From NCBI RefSeq assembly GCF_025463825.1, contig NZ_JAODBG010000088.1:1-47200 (forward strand): a stretch of DNA of 47,200 nucleotides, given 5' to 3'. The notes under the pieces were generated by a model, which worked only from the letters and a program-made list of their open reading frames with translations, ran no database searches and had not been told where the DNA came from. Below, piece by piece: positions 15,875 through 24,609 of the stretch (positions are counted from its first letter, which is position 1; each line of letters begins with the position of its first letter). This DNA is from Cryobacterium sp. GTDB taxonomy: Bacteria > Actinomycetota > Actinomycetes > Actinomycetales > Microbacteriaceae. The translations under genes and the position numbers were made by a program.

Positions 15875-17661
15875 CGGGTCACCGCTGGGGCAGCGGCCGG
15901 CCCGGCGGTCCCGGGGTCGGGCGCGGGTGCCCCGCGGTCGCCGGCGTCCACTGACGCGTCGAGGGCGTCGAGCACCCGCCGCACCCGGGCGCCGGAATCG
16001 AGCGTCGCGACGAGCCAGGCCACCAACGGCGGCACGGTGACCCCGGCGCGCCTGAGCTGCTCACCGCCCCGCAACACCTCGATGGCCGGGCCGTCCGCCA
16101 CGATCCGGCCGTCCGCCACGAGAAGAACCCGGTCGGCAACCGTTGCGACGGTGCGCACATCGTGGCTGGAGAACAGGATGCCGGTGCCCGCGGCGGCCGC
16201 CCGCCGGAAAGCGGCGATCGTGGCGATGGTGGAACGCCGGTCCAGGCCGAGCGTCGGTTCGTCCGCCAGCAGACTGGCGCGCTTGTGGGCGAGCATCGCG
16301 GCGAGGCTTAGCCGCCGCTTCTGCCCTCCGGAGAGCCGGTAGGGGTTCCGGTCGGCGAGGCGGCCGAGCCCGTGCTCCTCGAGCAGCCGCTCCACCCGCG
16401 GCCCGGCATCGGCCGGCAAACCCACCAGAACCTCCTCCCGCACGGTGTTGCCGAGGAACTGGTGCTCCGGATTCTGGAAGACCAGTCCGGGCCGCTCGCC
16501 GGCAACCGTGCCGCCGGTCGGCGTCAGCAAGCCCGCGAGGGTCAGCAACAACGACGACTTGCCGGCGCCGTTCCGCCCGAGGACCGCCACTATCTCGCCG
16601 GCACGCAACTCGACGTCCACGGCGCTCAGCAGAGCGCGGCGGTCGGCGCCCGGCCGCCGCCGGTGGAACCGTCCGGTGCGTCGTGGGACCGGGTCGCGGC
16701 TCACCCCGAGGGCACGCCCGGCCAGCACCACGGCGCCCGCCACGGTGGCCGGCGGAGCGTCGGCCCCTGTCGGGTCGCCAGCCAGACCGAGAAGCGCCCG
16801 CCGCACGGCCGGCTCAGCGATACCGCCGGGGATTCCGAGGGCGGCCTGCAGTTCCGTCTCGCAGGGCAGCCAACAGCCGGCCCGGTGCAACTCGCCCGCA
16901 GCCCGGGGCAGAACGGATGCCGTGGGCCCGTCGTGCCGGATCCCGCCGTCGGCGCCGAGCACTATGCACCGCTCGGGCAGGCCCGCGATGCCGCGGTTGC
17001 CGGCGTACTCGTCCAGCCGGTGCTCCACCAGGAGCACGGCCACGGTGCCGGGCCGGGCCGCCGCGTCGACGGCGTCCCGCACCTGGCGCATGCCGTCGGC
17101 ATCGAGCATCGAGGTGGGTTCGTCGAGCACGAGGATCTCGGGGCGGCCGATGAGCGCGGCAGCGAGCGCCACGCGCTGGCTTTCGCCGCCGGAGAGGGTG
17201 CCGGTCGCGCGGCCGCGGAGAGCTGCGGCACCGACGGTGGCGAGGGCGCCGTCGATCCGCGCCGAGATCTCGGTCGGCGGCACCGCCCGGTTCTCCAGCA
17301 CGAACGCGAGCTCCTGTTCCACGCCCGGCAGGCACACGGCCGAGTCCGGGTCCTGTGGCAGCACGCCCAGGAGCGACGCGAGGTCGACGACCTCGGTGTC
17401 CCGGGTGTCCCGGCCGCCGACGGTGACGGTGCCGGTCACGTCGGCGATCACAGAGTGCGGAACGACGCCGGTGACCATGGCCAGCAGGGTCGACTTCCCG
17501 GCGCCGGACGGGCCCAACACCACCACCCGCTCGCCCGCGGCGATCGTGAAGGAGGCGCCGGCCAGCACGGCCCGGTTGGAGCGCGGGAACGTGACCGACA
17601 CGTCCTCGAAGCGGACGGCGGGCGGTGCGGTGCTGGATGCCGGTGCGCTGGTTGCGGTCAT
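15871..17661 (-). CDS. ECF transporter double ATPase (YkoD-like)
   Basis: The 596-residue protein contains two ABC ATPase domains in tandem. Domain 1 (about 17-250) has Walker A GPSGAGKST, signature LSGGESQRVALAAAL and Walker B EILVLDEPTSMLD. Domain 2 (about 330-555) has GRNGAGKSS, LSGGQKRRLSLAAML and SLLADEPTLGLD. The fused arrangement is typical of YkoD, which powers uptake through YkoE and YkoC. The Ala/Pro-rich tail after residue 570 is low complexity. Start and stop codons overlap both neighbouring genes by four bases (ATGA), so the three are translationally coupled. Confidence 0.93.
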   Translation of the reverse strand: MTATSAPASSTAPPAVRFEDVSVTFPRSNRAVLAGASFTIAAGERVVVLGPSGAGKSTLLAMVTGVVPHSVIADVTGTVTVGGRDTRDTEVVDLASLLGVLPQDPDSAVCLPGVEQELAFVLENRAVPPTEISARIDGALATVGAAALRGRATGTLSGGESQRVALAAALIGRPEILVLDEPTSMLDADGMRQVRDAVDAAARPGTVAVLLVEHRLDEYAGNRGIAGLPERCIVLGADGGIRHDGPTASVLPRAAGELHRAGCWLPCETELQAALGIPGGIAEPAVRRALLGLAGDPTGADAPPATVAGAVVLAGRALGVSRDPVPRRTGRFHRRRPGADRRALLSAVDVELRAGEIVAVLGRNGAGKSSLLLTLAGLLTPTGGTVAGERPGLVFQNPEHQFLGNTVREEVLVGLPADAGPRVERLLEEHGLGRLADRNPYRLSGGQKRRLSLAAMLAHKRASLLADEPTLGLDRRSTIATIAAFRRAAAAGTGILFSSHDVRTVATVADRVLLVADGRIVADGPAIEVLRGGEQLRRAGVTVPPLVAWLVATLDSGARVRRVLDALDASVDAGDRGAPAPDPGTAGPAAAPAVTR

Positions 17662-18296
17662 CCCCGCGCCTGGGCGTGCAGCGCGCGGCCGATGGCGAAG
17701 TTGTCGACCACGCCCGTCTTGGCCAGCGCGTCGACGATCACCTTGGCCAGGAGCCCGCCGAGGATCACGCCGGACGCCAGCTGGATGGCCAGCCGGAGGA
17801 AGAACAGGTCCTGGCCGTACCAGCCGGACCGGAAGGCGGAGAAGACGAACACGAAGCCGGCGCCGAGCAGCCCGGACAGCGCGTAACTACCCCAGCCGAA
17901 GGAGGTGTAGCGCCGCAGGGCGAACGGAAGCTCACTGCCGACCCCCTGGATGGCGGCGGCGACGAGGAGCATCGGCCCGACGGCCGAGCCGAGGAAGACA
18001 ACTTCGATGACGGAGGCGATCACCTCGGCGATCACACCGGCGAACCGGGTGCGCACGATCGCGACGGCGATGGGCGCTACGAGCAGCCACCCGCCGAGCA
18101 GCACGTGCTGGGCGAGGTCGCCGGCGGGTCCGAGCAGGATCGACAGGCCGGTCCAGGCCTGCACCAGCGCCCAGTAGAGGAAACCGAAGACCACCCCGAG
18201 CACGACGATGAGCACGAGGTCTTTCAGGGTGAAGCGGCTGGTGCGGCGGGTGCCGGTTGGGGCCGAGGGTGTGGGGACAACGGTGGATGCGGGCAT
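17658..18296 (-). CDS. ykoE: ECF substrate-binding membrane subunit YkoE
   Basis: The 212-residue protein has six hydrophobic segments and the YkoE pattern (RFTLKDLVLIVVLGVVFGFLYWAL, then GGWLLVAPIAVAIVR, and AIQGVGSELPFAL). YkoE is the S component for hydroxymethylpyrimidine/thiamine uptake. It is encoded 102 bp downstream of ykoF and overlaps the ATPase start. The upstream TPP riboswitch fits repression by thiamine pyrophosphate. The call rests on hydropathy, motif and gene order; a binding assay is not implied. Confidence 0.88.
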   Translation of the reverse strand: MPASTVVPTPSAPTGTRRTSRFTLKDLVLIVVLGVVFGFLYWALVQAWTGLSILLGPAGDLAQHVLLGGWLLVAPIAVAIVRTRFAGVIAEVIASVIEVVFLGSAVGPMLLVAAAIQGVGSELPFALRRYTSFGWGSYALSGLLGAGFVFVFSAFRSGWYGQDLFFLRLAIQLASGVILGGLLAKVIVDALAKTGVVDNFAIGRALHAQARG

Positions 18297-18398
18297 GGCG
18301 GAATCCTTCGAATGTGGGTCAACAAAAGTGAGAGGGGCCGGATGTGGCCTGGAGAGCCGGGCGCGACAGGGCGCCGGGCTCGTCGGCGAATCCGGGTG

Positions 18399-19049
18399 TT
18401 ACAGCGCTGAGGGGCTGTTGATCGACAGCGTGAGGTGGCTGGTGACGTGCTGCACGCTGCGGCCGACCAGGATCCACCCTGCGGCGGCGGTCTGGATCAC
18501 TGTGGCGAGGTCACCCTCCAGCCGGGTCACGAAGTGTTCGGACGCGACGAAGCTCCCGTTGGCTGTGGCGTAGTCGATGGCGGCGTAGATGTCCCGCATG
18601 TGGTCGGGGGTGGTGCCGGGGCGCCCGCCGTCGTCGAGCGGGTAGAGCGCCCACTCGCCGGCGGCGCGGATGCCCGTCGCCGGCACCTCGGGAATCTCGC
18701 TGTGCAGCGGTCCGGCGCCGCCGGGCAGCTCGCAGATGACCTCGCCGGGGCATCCGCGCGAGAAGTGCACGGTGGCGCTCACGTGGTGGCCCGACCGGCC
18801 GGCGGCGGCAATGAGGTCGGTCAGGTACCGGACGATGTCGGGCTCAGCACCACCGACGAAGGTGCTGACCACGCCGGTCTCCAGCGTGAGTCCGGTGGGA
18901 TCGGTGCTCCGGATCGCAGCCAAAATGATGTCGGCATAGCGCTCGCTCATCACCGCGAGGGTGACGCGGGCACCGACCCCGAATTGCGGGGGAGTGAAGG
19001 TGGCCGCGGGCGTCGCCGCGGCATCCGGCAGGGTAGGGATGGTGGTCAT
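18399..19049 (-). CDS. ykoF: Thiamine/HMP-binding protein YkoF
   Basis: The 216-residue protein is a YkoF-like tandem of two ferredoxin-like domains (about residues 22-110 and 125-210). The repeats are visible as VGARVTLAVMSERYADIILAAIR and AGEWALYPLDDGG...HMRDIYAAID. In Bacillus YkoF binds hydroxymethylpyrimidine-like ligands in the cytosol and assists the YkoEDC transporter. The gene is first in the operon, about 50 bases after the riboswitch. AAAGG stands just ahead of the ATG at 19049. It has an Ala/Thr-rich N-terminal extension of about 20 residues. Confidence 0.87.
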   Translation of the reverse strand: MTTIPTLPDAAATPAATFTPPQFGVGARVTLAVMSERYADIILAAIRSTDPTGLTLETGVVSTFVGGAEPDIVRYLTDLIAAAGRSGHHVSATVHFSRGCPGEVICELPGGAGPLHSEIPEVPATGIRAAGEWALYPLDDGGRPGTTPDHMRDIYAAIDYATANGSFVASEHFVTRLEGDLATVIQTAAAGWILVGRSVQHVTSHLTLSINSPSAL

Positions 19050-19098
19050 TTCGCGCCTTTTGTCAGTGAACAGGGCACGGGAATTTGTCGAGTGCGTT

Positions 19099-19180
19099 CT
19101 CCCTGCGCTGGCATGATCCAGATCAGGTTCAACGGTCGAAGCTTGAGTAGCTTCCTCTCAGCCCGGCTTACCGGACTCCC
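19099..19180 (-). promoter_or_regulatory. TPP riboswitch (THI element)
   Basis: On the minus strand the element has the invariant blocks in order: GGGAGTCC, GGGCTGAGAGG, a variable P3 hairpin (AAGCT...AGCTT), GAACCTGATCTGG, and CATGCCAGCGCAGGGAG. These match the pyrimidine- and pyrophosphate-sensor arms of TPP aptamers. It starts about 130 bases upstream of the ykoF ATG and ends about 50 bases before it. Thiamine pyrophosphate binding should shut off the ykoFEDC operon. A TAGGGT box just 5' on the minus strand is a possible -10. Confidence 0.92.
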
Positions 19181-19237
19181 GTGTACAGCACCGACCCTAC
19201 ACGGTCGCACCGGCGCGACGCGCGCTACCCTCGGGGC

Positions 19238-19540
19238 ATGGCATTCGCGAATGTAGGCACACTCGAGACCGTTCCCGGCAAACGCGACGAACTCGTCGCT
19301 CATCTCGTGCGGCGTAACGACCGCCTGGGTGAGGTCGGGTGTCTGTCGTACGAAGTGGGCGTGAACGACGATGAGCCGAACACGGTGTTCGTGGTGGAGC
19401 TCTGGGAGGACGCAGCCGCACACCGGGCGTCACTCGACCCTCCCGAGGTGCAGGAGGCGATCGCCGCGGCCCGTCCGCTGCTGACGGGCACGTTCGGCGG
19501 TTTCCGTTTTGATGTCGTCGGGTCACCGCTTCGCGCGTGA
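19238..19540 (+). CDS. ABM-domain (antibiotic biosynthesis monooxygenase-like) protein
   Basis: The 100-residue protein is a single dimeric alpha+beta barrel: FANVGTLETVPGKRDELVAHLV, GCLSYEVGVNDDEPNTVFVVELWEDAAAHRASLDPPEVQEAI. It keeps the ELWxD-A-H core of YgiN/ABM proteins, which act on quinones or haem-like compounds; the substrate here is unknown. A longer frame from 19181 exists, but TACCCT at 19226-19231 ends six bases before the ATG at 19238, which suggests a leaderless transcript from that codon. It diverges from the thiamine operon, and the two promoters share about 60 bp. Confidence 0.82.
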   Translation: MAFANVGTLETVPGKRDELVAHLVRRNDRLGEVGCLSYEVGVNDDEPNTVFVVELWEDAAAHRASLDPPEVQEAIAAARPLLTGTFGGFRFDVVGSPLRA

Positions 19541-19589
19541 CGCCGGCCGGATTATCGGCCGGGACCCGTTGCGGTGACCGGCACCGGGG

Positions 19590-20060
19590 TCAGGCGCCGC
19601 CGCCGGGAGGGCCCACCACCAGCAGCGTCGTGAAGACGGCGACCAGGCCCACGGCGAGGACGGATGCGAACAGCACCGGTCGGGCCAGCCCGACCCGCAG
19701 CAACCGGCTCGCCACGGTGTGGTCGCGGGGGTCGTCGGTGGCGTCGCTGCGCCAGTCGCCGGCCAGCAGGTCGCGACGTTCGAGCCAGCGGTCGAACGGG
19801 ATGGTGGCGTACGGCACCACGGCGGTCGCCACGGCGACGAGCATCAGCCGAGGCCGCCAGTGCTGGTTGACGCCCACGAGCACCGCGGTGATCCCGTAGG
19901 CCAGGAACACCAGCCCGTGCACGAACCCGGCCACCCGAACGGCCGCGTCGCCGAACTCGCCGGGCGCGAACACGTACTTGAGTAGCATCCCGGTGATCAG
20001 GAGGGTCCAGGTGATCGCCTCGGCGATGGACAGGGTGCGGTAGAGCAGGCGGGGTGACAC
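19590..20060 (-). CDS. DUF3817 family membrane protein
   Basis: The protein of about 156 residues has four hydrophobic segments and the family opening (RLLYRTLSIAEAITWTLLITGMLLKY) followed by GFVHGLVFLAYGI. The GTG at 20060 is chosen because AGGAG precedes it by eight bases. An upstream ATG at 20081 has no ribosome site. The central cytosolic loop is acidic and basic (RSDATDDPRDHTVASRL). Function is unknown; the family occurs widely in Actinobacteria. It lies downstream of purQ on the same strand, separated by a hairpin-bearing intergenic region, so it is probably a separate unit. Confidence 0.82.
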   Translation of the reverse strand: MSPRLLYRTLSIAEAITWTLLITGMLLKYVFAPGEFGDAAVRVAGFVHGLVFLAYGITAVLVGVNQHWRPRLMLVAVATAVVPYATIPFDRWLERRDLLAGDWRSDATDDPRDHTVASRLLRVGLARPVLFASVLAVGLVAVFTTLLVVGPPGGGA

Positions 20061-20162
20061 GTCGAGATCTCCTGGAGGCATGGGTGGCGGGCGGGGGTGC
20101 TGTGGGACTGCTTCCAGCCTGTCAGGCCCACCTGAGCGGAGCATCCGTCGAACGATTGAACG

Positions 20163-20230
20163 CGAGTTGCCCCTTAACGCACGAATTGCCCCGGCGCACC
20201 GGGGCAACTCGTCCGCAACAGGGCAACTCG
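20163..20230. repeat. Nested intergenic hairpins with CGCA loop
   Basis: The inner stem pairs 20182-20194 with 20199-20211 (core CCCCGG-CGCA-CCGGGG, one wobble). The outer pair is CGAGTTGCCC at 20163-20172 with its complement at 20221-20230. The outer and inner arms repeat the same GTTGCCC word, so alternative pairings are possible. A related hairpin with the same CGGCGCACCG core occurs at 29953-29994. Confidence 0.85.
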
Positions 20231-20240
20231 GCGCAGGTTC

Positions 20241-20939
20241 CTACGCATTGACCAGCGATCGCTCGATTGCCGAGGTGAAGAACGCCAGGCCGTCGACGCC
20301 GCTGCGCATGGCGGCGGCGGTGTCGGGGCCGAAGCCGGGCTCGACGGCGTGTTCGGGGTGCGGCATCAGGCCCACGACGTTGCCGCGCTCGTTGCTCACA
20401 CCGGCGATGTCGTTCAGGGAGCCGTTCGGGTTCACGTCGAGGTAACGGGCGATGACGCGGCCCTCACCCTCGAGACGGGCCAGGGTCTCGGCGGAGGCGA
20501 TGAAGCCGCCCTCGCCGTTCTTCAGCGGGATGGTGATCTCCTGGTTGGCGGTGAAGCCACGGGTCCACGCGGTGTCGGTGTTCTCGATGCGCAGCCGCTG
20601 GTCGCGGCAGATGAACGCGCCGGCCTCGTTGCGAATCAGGCCGCCCGGAAGCAGGTGCGCTTCGGTGAGCATCTGGAAGCCGTTGCAGATGCCGAGCACC
20701 GGCATCCCCTTGTTCGCGGCGTCGATGACCTCGGCCATGATCGGCGAGAGACTGGCGATCGCGCCGGCGCGCAGGTAGTCGCCGTAGCTGAACCCGCCGG
20801 GTAGCACGAGCGCATCCACGCCGTGCAGGTCGTGCTCGCCGTGCCACAGGGCCACCGGCTCGGCGCCGGCCAGGCGGACCGCGCGCTGGGCGTCACGATC
20901 GTCGAGCGAGCCCGGGAAGGTGACGACGCCGATGCGCAT
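20241..20939 (-). CDS. purQ: Phosphoribosylformylglycinamidine synthase glutaminase subunit PurQ
   Basis: The 232-residue class I glutaminase supplies ammonia to PurL. It has the PurQ opening [21 protein letters not shown] and [15 protein letters not shown]. The nucleophile is Cys in [19 protein letters not shown] (about residue 94-95), and the catalytic His/Glu lie in [14 protein letters not shown] (about 205). Its ATG shares one base with the purS stop (TGATG), so the two are coupled. The Bacillus-type PurS-PurQ-PurL system is therefore complete in this window, although purL lies apart. Confidence 0.97.
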   Translation of the reverse strand: MRIGVVTFPGSLDDRDAQRAVRLAGAEPVALWHGEHDLHGVDALVLPGGFSYGDYLRAGAIASLSPIMAEVIDAANKGMPVLGICNGFQMLTEAHLLPGGLIRNEAGAFICRDQRLRIENTDTAWTRGFTANQEITIPLKNGEGGFIASAETLARLEGEGRVIARYLDVNPNGSLNDIAGVSNERGNVVGLMPHPEHAVEPGFGPDTAAAMRSGVDGLAFFTSAIERSLVNA

Positions 20940-21208
20940 CAGAGCGTTTCCCCGGCGGCGGCCTCGAGCACGAAGATTCCGGTGACGTCCTCGATGACAG
21001 AGTTGGAGAGCACGGTGTCGGCGAGTTCCTGCACCTCGGCGAGCAGCGCCGCATCCGCGGGCCCGTCAACGGACAGTTCGAACCGCTTGCCGACGCGCAC
21101 GCCGGTGAATTCGGTCTTGCCGAGGCGGCGGAGGGCGCCGGCGACGGCCTTGCCCTGGGGATCGAGCAGTTCTGCCTTGGGCATAACTTCTACGACGATG
21201 GTTGTCAT
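20939..21208 (-). CDS. purS: Phosphoribosylformylglycinamidine synthase subunit PurS
   Basis: The 89-residue protein has the typical PurS sequence [39 protein letters not shown] and [11 protein letters not shown]. PurS is a small structural subunit of the FGAM synthase complex that helps channel ammonia between PurQ and PurL. The ATG at 21208 has GGAAG nearby. The kynU stop lies only 38 bp upstream on the same strand, so purS and purQ may receive readthrough from the kyn operon. A TAGAAT box overlapping the kynU stop (21244-21249) may be a private promoter. Confidence 0.95.
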   Translation of the reverse strand: MTTIVVEVMPKAELLDPQGKAVAGALRRLGKTEFTGVRVGKRFELSVDGPADAALLAEVQELADTVLSNSVIEDVTGIFVLEAAAGETL

Positions 21209-21246
21209 GTCACTTCCGTAAGACGTCGGGGGCGGATGCGTCGATT

Positions 21247-22575
21247 CTACAGTCCCTGGACGGGGCCGAGTCCGGCCTGGCCGAGGAGGATGCCTCGCAG
21301 CACGTCTCGGATGGCCGCGATCCCGTCGTAGGTTTCCACGAAGCTGGTGCTCAGCGGCGCCAGCCCGATCCGCAGCCCCTCCGGCGCCCGGAAGTCCGGG
21401 ATCACGTCGTGCTCCCACAGAATCCGGGTGACCTGCCGCATGGCGGGGTGGTTCACGGTCAGGTGGCCGCCGCGGTGGGTGTGCTCGCGCGGCGAGGCGA
21501 CGGTGACGCCCATCGGCACCAGCCAGGCGTCCACCAGTTCGAGCGCGTATTCGGTGAGCGCCACCGATTTGGCGCGCACCTGGTCGATTCCCACCTCGTC
21601 GATCATGGCGATGGTGTCCCGCATGGCGAGCATGCCCACGATCGCGGGGGTGCCGCTCAGAAACCGGCGGATGCCCGCGGCCGGCACATACTGAGGGCCC
21701 ATCGCGAACACGTCCGCGGCGCCCATCCAGCCCTGGATCGGCTGTGCCAGGTCGGGCTGCAGCTCGGCGCGCACGTAACCGAACGCGGGGGCGCCGGGCC
21801 CGCCATTGAGGTACTTGTAGCTGCAGCCCACGGCCAGGTCGACGCCGTCGAGGTCGAGGTTGACCGGCACCGAGCCGACGGAGTGGCACAGGTCCCAGAG
21901 CACCAGGGCGCCGGCCTCGTGCACGGCGGCGGTGATCGCGGGCACGTCGGCGAGATAGCCGGACCGGTAGGCCACGTGGCTGAGCACGACCAGGGCGGTG
22001 CGCGGGCCGACCACGGCGCGCACCTGGTCGACGGTGACGCCGGCGGTGGTGCCGGACTCGATCCAGCGCAGGGTGAGGCCGCGTTCGGCGGCGATGCCGG
22101 CGAGTACGTACCGGTCGGTGGGGAAGTTGTCGGTGTCCAGCACGATCTCGGTGCGCTGCGGCAGGAAGTCCACCGCGGCGCGGGCGAGTTTGTAAAGCGT
22201 GACGGTGGTGGAGTCGCCGATGTAGACCTGGCCGGGACCGGCGCCGAGCGCGGCCTTACCGAGGGCGTCGCCGATGGTCAGCGGCAGCTGCATCCACTCG
22301 TCGTCCCAGCCGCGGATCAGCCGGTTGCCCCAGGCGCCGGAGAGGAACTCGGTGATGCGCGCCACGCTGGCGGTGGTGGGGCGACCCAGCGAGTTGCCGT
22401 CGAGGTATACGACGGAGGGCGCCGCATCCGCGCTGCCGGCCGGAGCGGTGTCGCCCAGGCCCACGAACCGGCGCCGGTAGTGCCCGAGGCCGTCGATCCG
22501 GTCCATCCGCCGGGCGAAGGCGAGCTGGGCGTCCAGGCCGGTGCCCTCTGGCGCCGCGGTGTCGTGCTGGGTCAT
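21247..22575 (-). CDS. kynU: Kynureninase
   Basis: The 442-residue PLP enzyme cleaves kynurenine to anthranilate and alanine. The PLP Lys is K254 in the motif CSYKYLNGGPGAPAFGYV. Other landmarks are YLDGNSLGRP, the GDSTTVTLYKL phosphate-binding segment, DTDNFPTDRYVLAG, WDLCHSVG, and the C-terminal RGGHLTVNH and GLRIGLAPLSTSF. Length is normal for the family. Its ATG overlaps the stop of the amidohydrolase gene by four bases (ATGA). Purine genes follow on the same strand. No kynurenine 3-monooxygenase is nearby, so anthranilate is the likely product. Confidence 0.95.
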   Translation of the reverse strand: MTQHDTAAPEGTGLDAQLAFARRMDRIDGLGHYRRRFVGLGDTAPAGSADAAPSVVYLDGNSLGRPTTASVARITEFLSGAWGNRLIRGWDDEWMQLPLTIGDALGKAALGAGPGQVYIGDSTTVTLYKLARAAVDFLPQRTEIVLDTDNFPTDRYVLAGIAAERGLTLRWIESGTTAGVTVDQVRAVVGPRTALVVLSHVAYRSGYLADVPAITAAVHEAGALVLWDLCHSVGSVPVNLDLDGVDLAVGCSYKYLNGGPGAPAFGYVRAELQPDLAQPIQGWMGAADVFAMGPQYVPAAGIRRFLSGTPAIVGMLAMRDTIAMIDEVGIDQVRAKSVALTEYALELVDAWLVPMGVTVASPREHTHRGGHLTVNHPAMRQVTRILWEHDVIPDFRAPEGLRIGLAPLSTSFVETYDGIAAIRDVLRGILLGQAGLGPVQGL

Positions 22576-23570
22576 GATGTGAGGTCCTCGAGTTCGGTCC
22601 GGGGGAGGACGCTGGCGGGCAGGGAGCGAGCGCCGAGCAGCCAGTCGGTGAAACCGGTCAGGTCGTTCGGGTCGGTGGGTCGATCGCCGGGTATAACGGT
22701 AACCCGGCCGGGCGCGGCGGTCGATGCTTCGGCGGCGGATGCGGCGCGCCCGCCCGCCGGGACGTGGGGGAAGTCGGCCGTGAGGGCCGCGAGCACATCA
22801 TCGGGGGAGAGGCCGCAAGCCAGCAGCGCCTCGATCTCGCGCCGGTTGAGGCCGACCGGCAACGGCCCGTTGCCGAGGTCGGTGCCGTAGAGCACCCGGC
22901 CGCCGGCGGCATGGAAGCGGGCCAGGTTGTCGCTCGCGGTGGAGAACGCCGCGGTGGGTTGGCCCCAGCCGTGGATGTCAAGAGTGCTGATCCACGTCAT
23001 CCGGGCGGCCATGGCCGTGATGGCGTCGTCCGGCAGCCGCTGGCTGAACGGGGTGTGCGCGAACAGGTTGACGCCGGCTCGGAAGGCGGCCGCGGCCTGG
23101 CCGGGGCCTTCGGCGTGGGCGGCGACGGGGAGCAGCCGCTCCTGCGCGGCCGCCACGATCGCCGCGAGGGTGTCGGCGTTGAGCACCGGTCCGGCCATCG
23201 GGTTGAGGGTGACCTTGATCACGGCCGCACCGGCGTCGGCCTGCCGGGCCACGGCGGCGGCAGCGTCCCCGGGCGATGCCACCGGGCAGCTGCTGCCGGG
23301 CGGGGCCCAGGCCTGCCGGCTGGGGTAGCCGCCGGGGGCGGTGAGGAACTGGCCGGCGAAGCGAGTCTCCGGCTGCAACCCGGATGGGGCGGCAGTGCCG
23401 GCGGCCTGTTCGGCGGCCTGCTCATCGGCCGTGCCGCCGAGCAGCCGTCCGTCCGGCGCCCAGCCGCCGAGGTCGAGCACCCGGCCGATGCCGGCGCCGG
23501 CCAGCCGCGCCGGGTCGATCAGGGCGAGGTGCACGTGCGCATCCAGGAACCCGGGGAAGACCGGCGTCAC
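22572..23570 (-). CDS. Amidohydrolase-family protein, candidate kynurenine formamidase
   Basis: The 332-residue protein has the amidohydrolase TIM-barrel signs: HVHL after strand 1 ([10 protein letters not shown]), AHAEGPG, a further His in [10 protein letters not shown] and a late Asp in [10 protein letters not shown]. The carboxylated-Lys position may be K in [10 protein letters not shown]. It is locked between kynA and kynU with four-base overlaps on both sides (GTGA and ATGA). The missing step between those enzymes is hydrolysis of N-formylkynurenine, and no kynB-like cyclase or AFMID-like gene is visible. That role is inference from position and chemistry; the family also includes imidazolonepropionase-like and prolidase-like enzymes. 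Internal Ala/Gly-rich stretches near 80-110 and 275-290 are low complexity. Confidence 0.8.
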   Translation of the reverse strand: MTPVFPGFLDAHVHLALIDPARLAGAGIGRVLDLGGWAPDGRLLGGTADEQAAEQAAGTAAPSGLQPETRFAGQFLTAPGGYPSRQAWAPPGSSCPVASPGDAAAAVARQADAGAAVIKVTLNPMAGPVLNADTLAAIVAAAQERLLPVAAHAEGPGQAAAAFRAGVNLFAHTPFSQRLPDDAITAMAARMTWISTLDIHGWGQPTAAFSTASDNLARFHAAGGRVLYGTDLGNGPLPVGLNRREIEALLACGLSPDDVLAALTADFPHVPAGGRAASAAEASTAAPGRVTVIPGDRPTDPNDLTGFTDWLLGARSLPASVLPRTELEDLTS

Positions 23571-24417
23571 CGGCCCACCTCGGTGCGCACCGCGAACAGC
23601 TCGGGAAAGAAGGTGAGTTCAAGCGCCTTCTGCAGGAACCCGGCCCCGCTGGACCCGCCGGTGCCTGGCTTCATACCGATGATGCGCTGCACCGTCTTCA
23701 GGTGTCGGAACCGCCAGAGCTGGAAGTTGTCCTCGAGGTCGACGAGTTCCTCGCACGCCTCGTAGACGGTCCAGTTCTCCGTCTCGTTCTCGTATATGCC
23801 ACGGAAGGTATGCACCAGTTCGGGGTGCAACACCCAGGCCTCGGTCACATCGCGCTCGAGCACCGAGAGCGGGATGTCGAAGCCCTGTCGGTGCAGGTAA
23901 CGCAGGAACTCGTCGTGGACACTCGGCGCCTGGTAGACCTCGGTCAGCAGCGCCAGGGCGTCGGCGTCGTCGGCGAAGACCTCGAGCATGCGGGGATGCT
24001 TGTTGCCGAGCACGAACTCCACCGCTCGGTACTGGAACGACTGGAACCCCGACGAGTTGAGGAAGTCCCGGAACTGGGCGTACTCGGTGGGCGTCAGCGT
24101 GGCGAGGACCGACCATTGCTCGGTGAGGGTGCGCTGGATGTGCTTGACGCTGGCGATGCCTTGAGCGCGGGCGGCAGCCGGTCGTGCCGCAGGTTCTCGG
24201 CGGCCGCGCGCAACTCGTGCAGCACGAGCTTGAGCCAGAGCTCGGTAGTCTGGTGCTGGATGATGAAGAGCAACTCGTCGTGGTGCGCGGGGGTGCTCGG
24301 GGGCCGCTGCGCCGAGAGCAGCGTGGCCAGGTCCAGGTAGCCGCCGTAGCTCATCCGCTCGCGGAGGTCGGTGACGATCGTCGCCTCGAGGTCGCGGCTG
24401 TTGTTCTCGACTGGCAC
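23567..24417 (-). pseudogene. kynA: Tryptophan 2,3-dioxygenase gene with a one-base frameshift
   Basis: From a GTG at 24417 the frame reads [23 protein letters not shown] and the haem-pocket segment [28 protein letters not shown], up to [10 protein letters not shown]. It then shifts near 24159-24161. The next frame carries [32 protein letters not shown] (substrate-binding), [18 protein letters not shown] and the C-terminal [20 protein letters not shown]. The span is 851 bases; adding one G in the CAAGGCATC run makes exactly 284 codons, the expected length. Either the gene is newly dead or the base is a consensus error. The stop overlaps the amidohydrolase start (GTGA). Functionally it would open tryptophan catabolism by making N-formylkynurenine. 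Confidence 0.88.
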
Positions 24418-24609
24418 TGTGTCCTTTCCGCGGGGCGCGCATCGCGCCTCGACCGGTTCCTGCATTGTGCGCTGCTCCCGGTCGCGGCCGCAACACCGCT
24501 TTGCTCGCCCCGGCGACACGCCAGTCCTGCAGCAGCCCGCCGCCCGGCCTGAGCGGGCGAGGAGGCCTGCCTCCGCGGGGTCGGAGGAAGAAGATCTAGA
24601 CTCGCTCCC

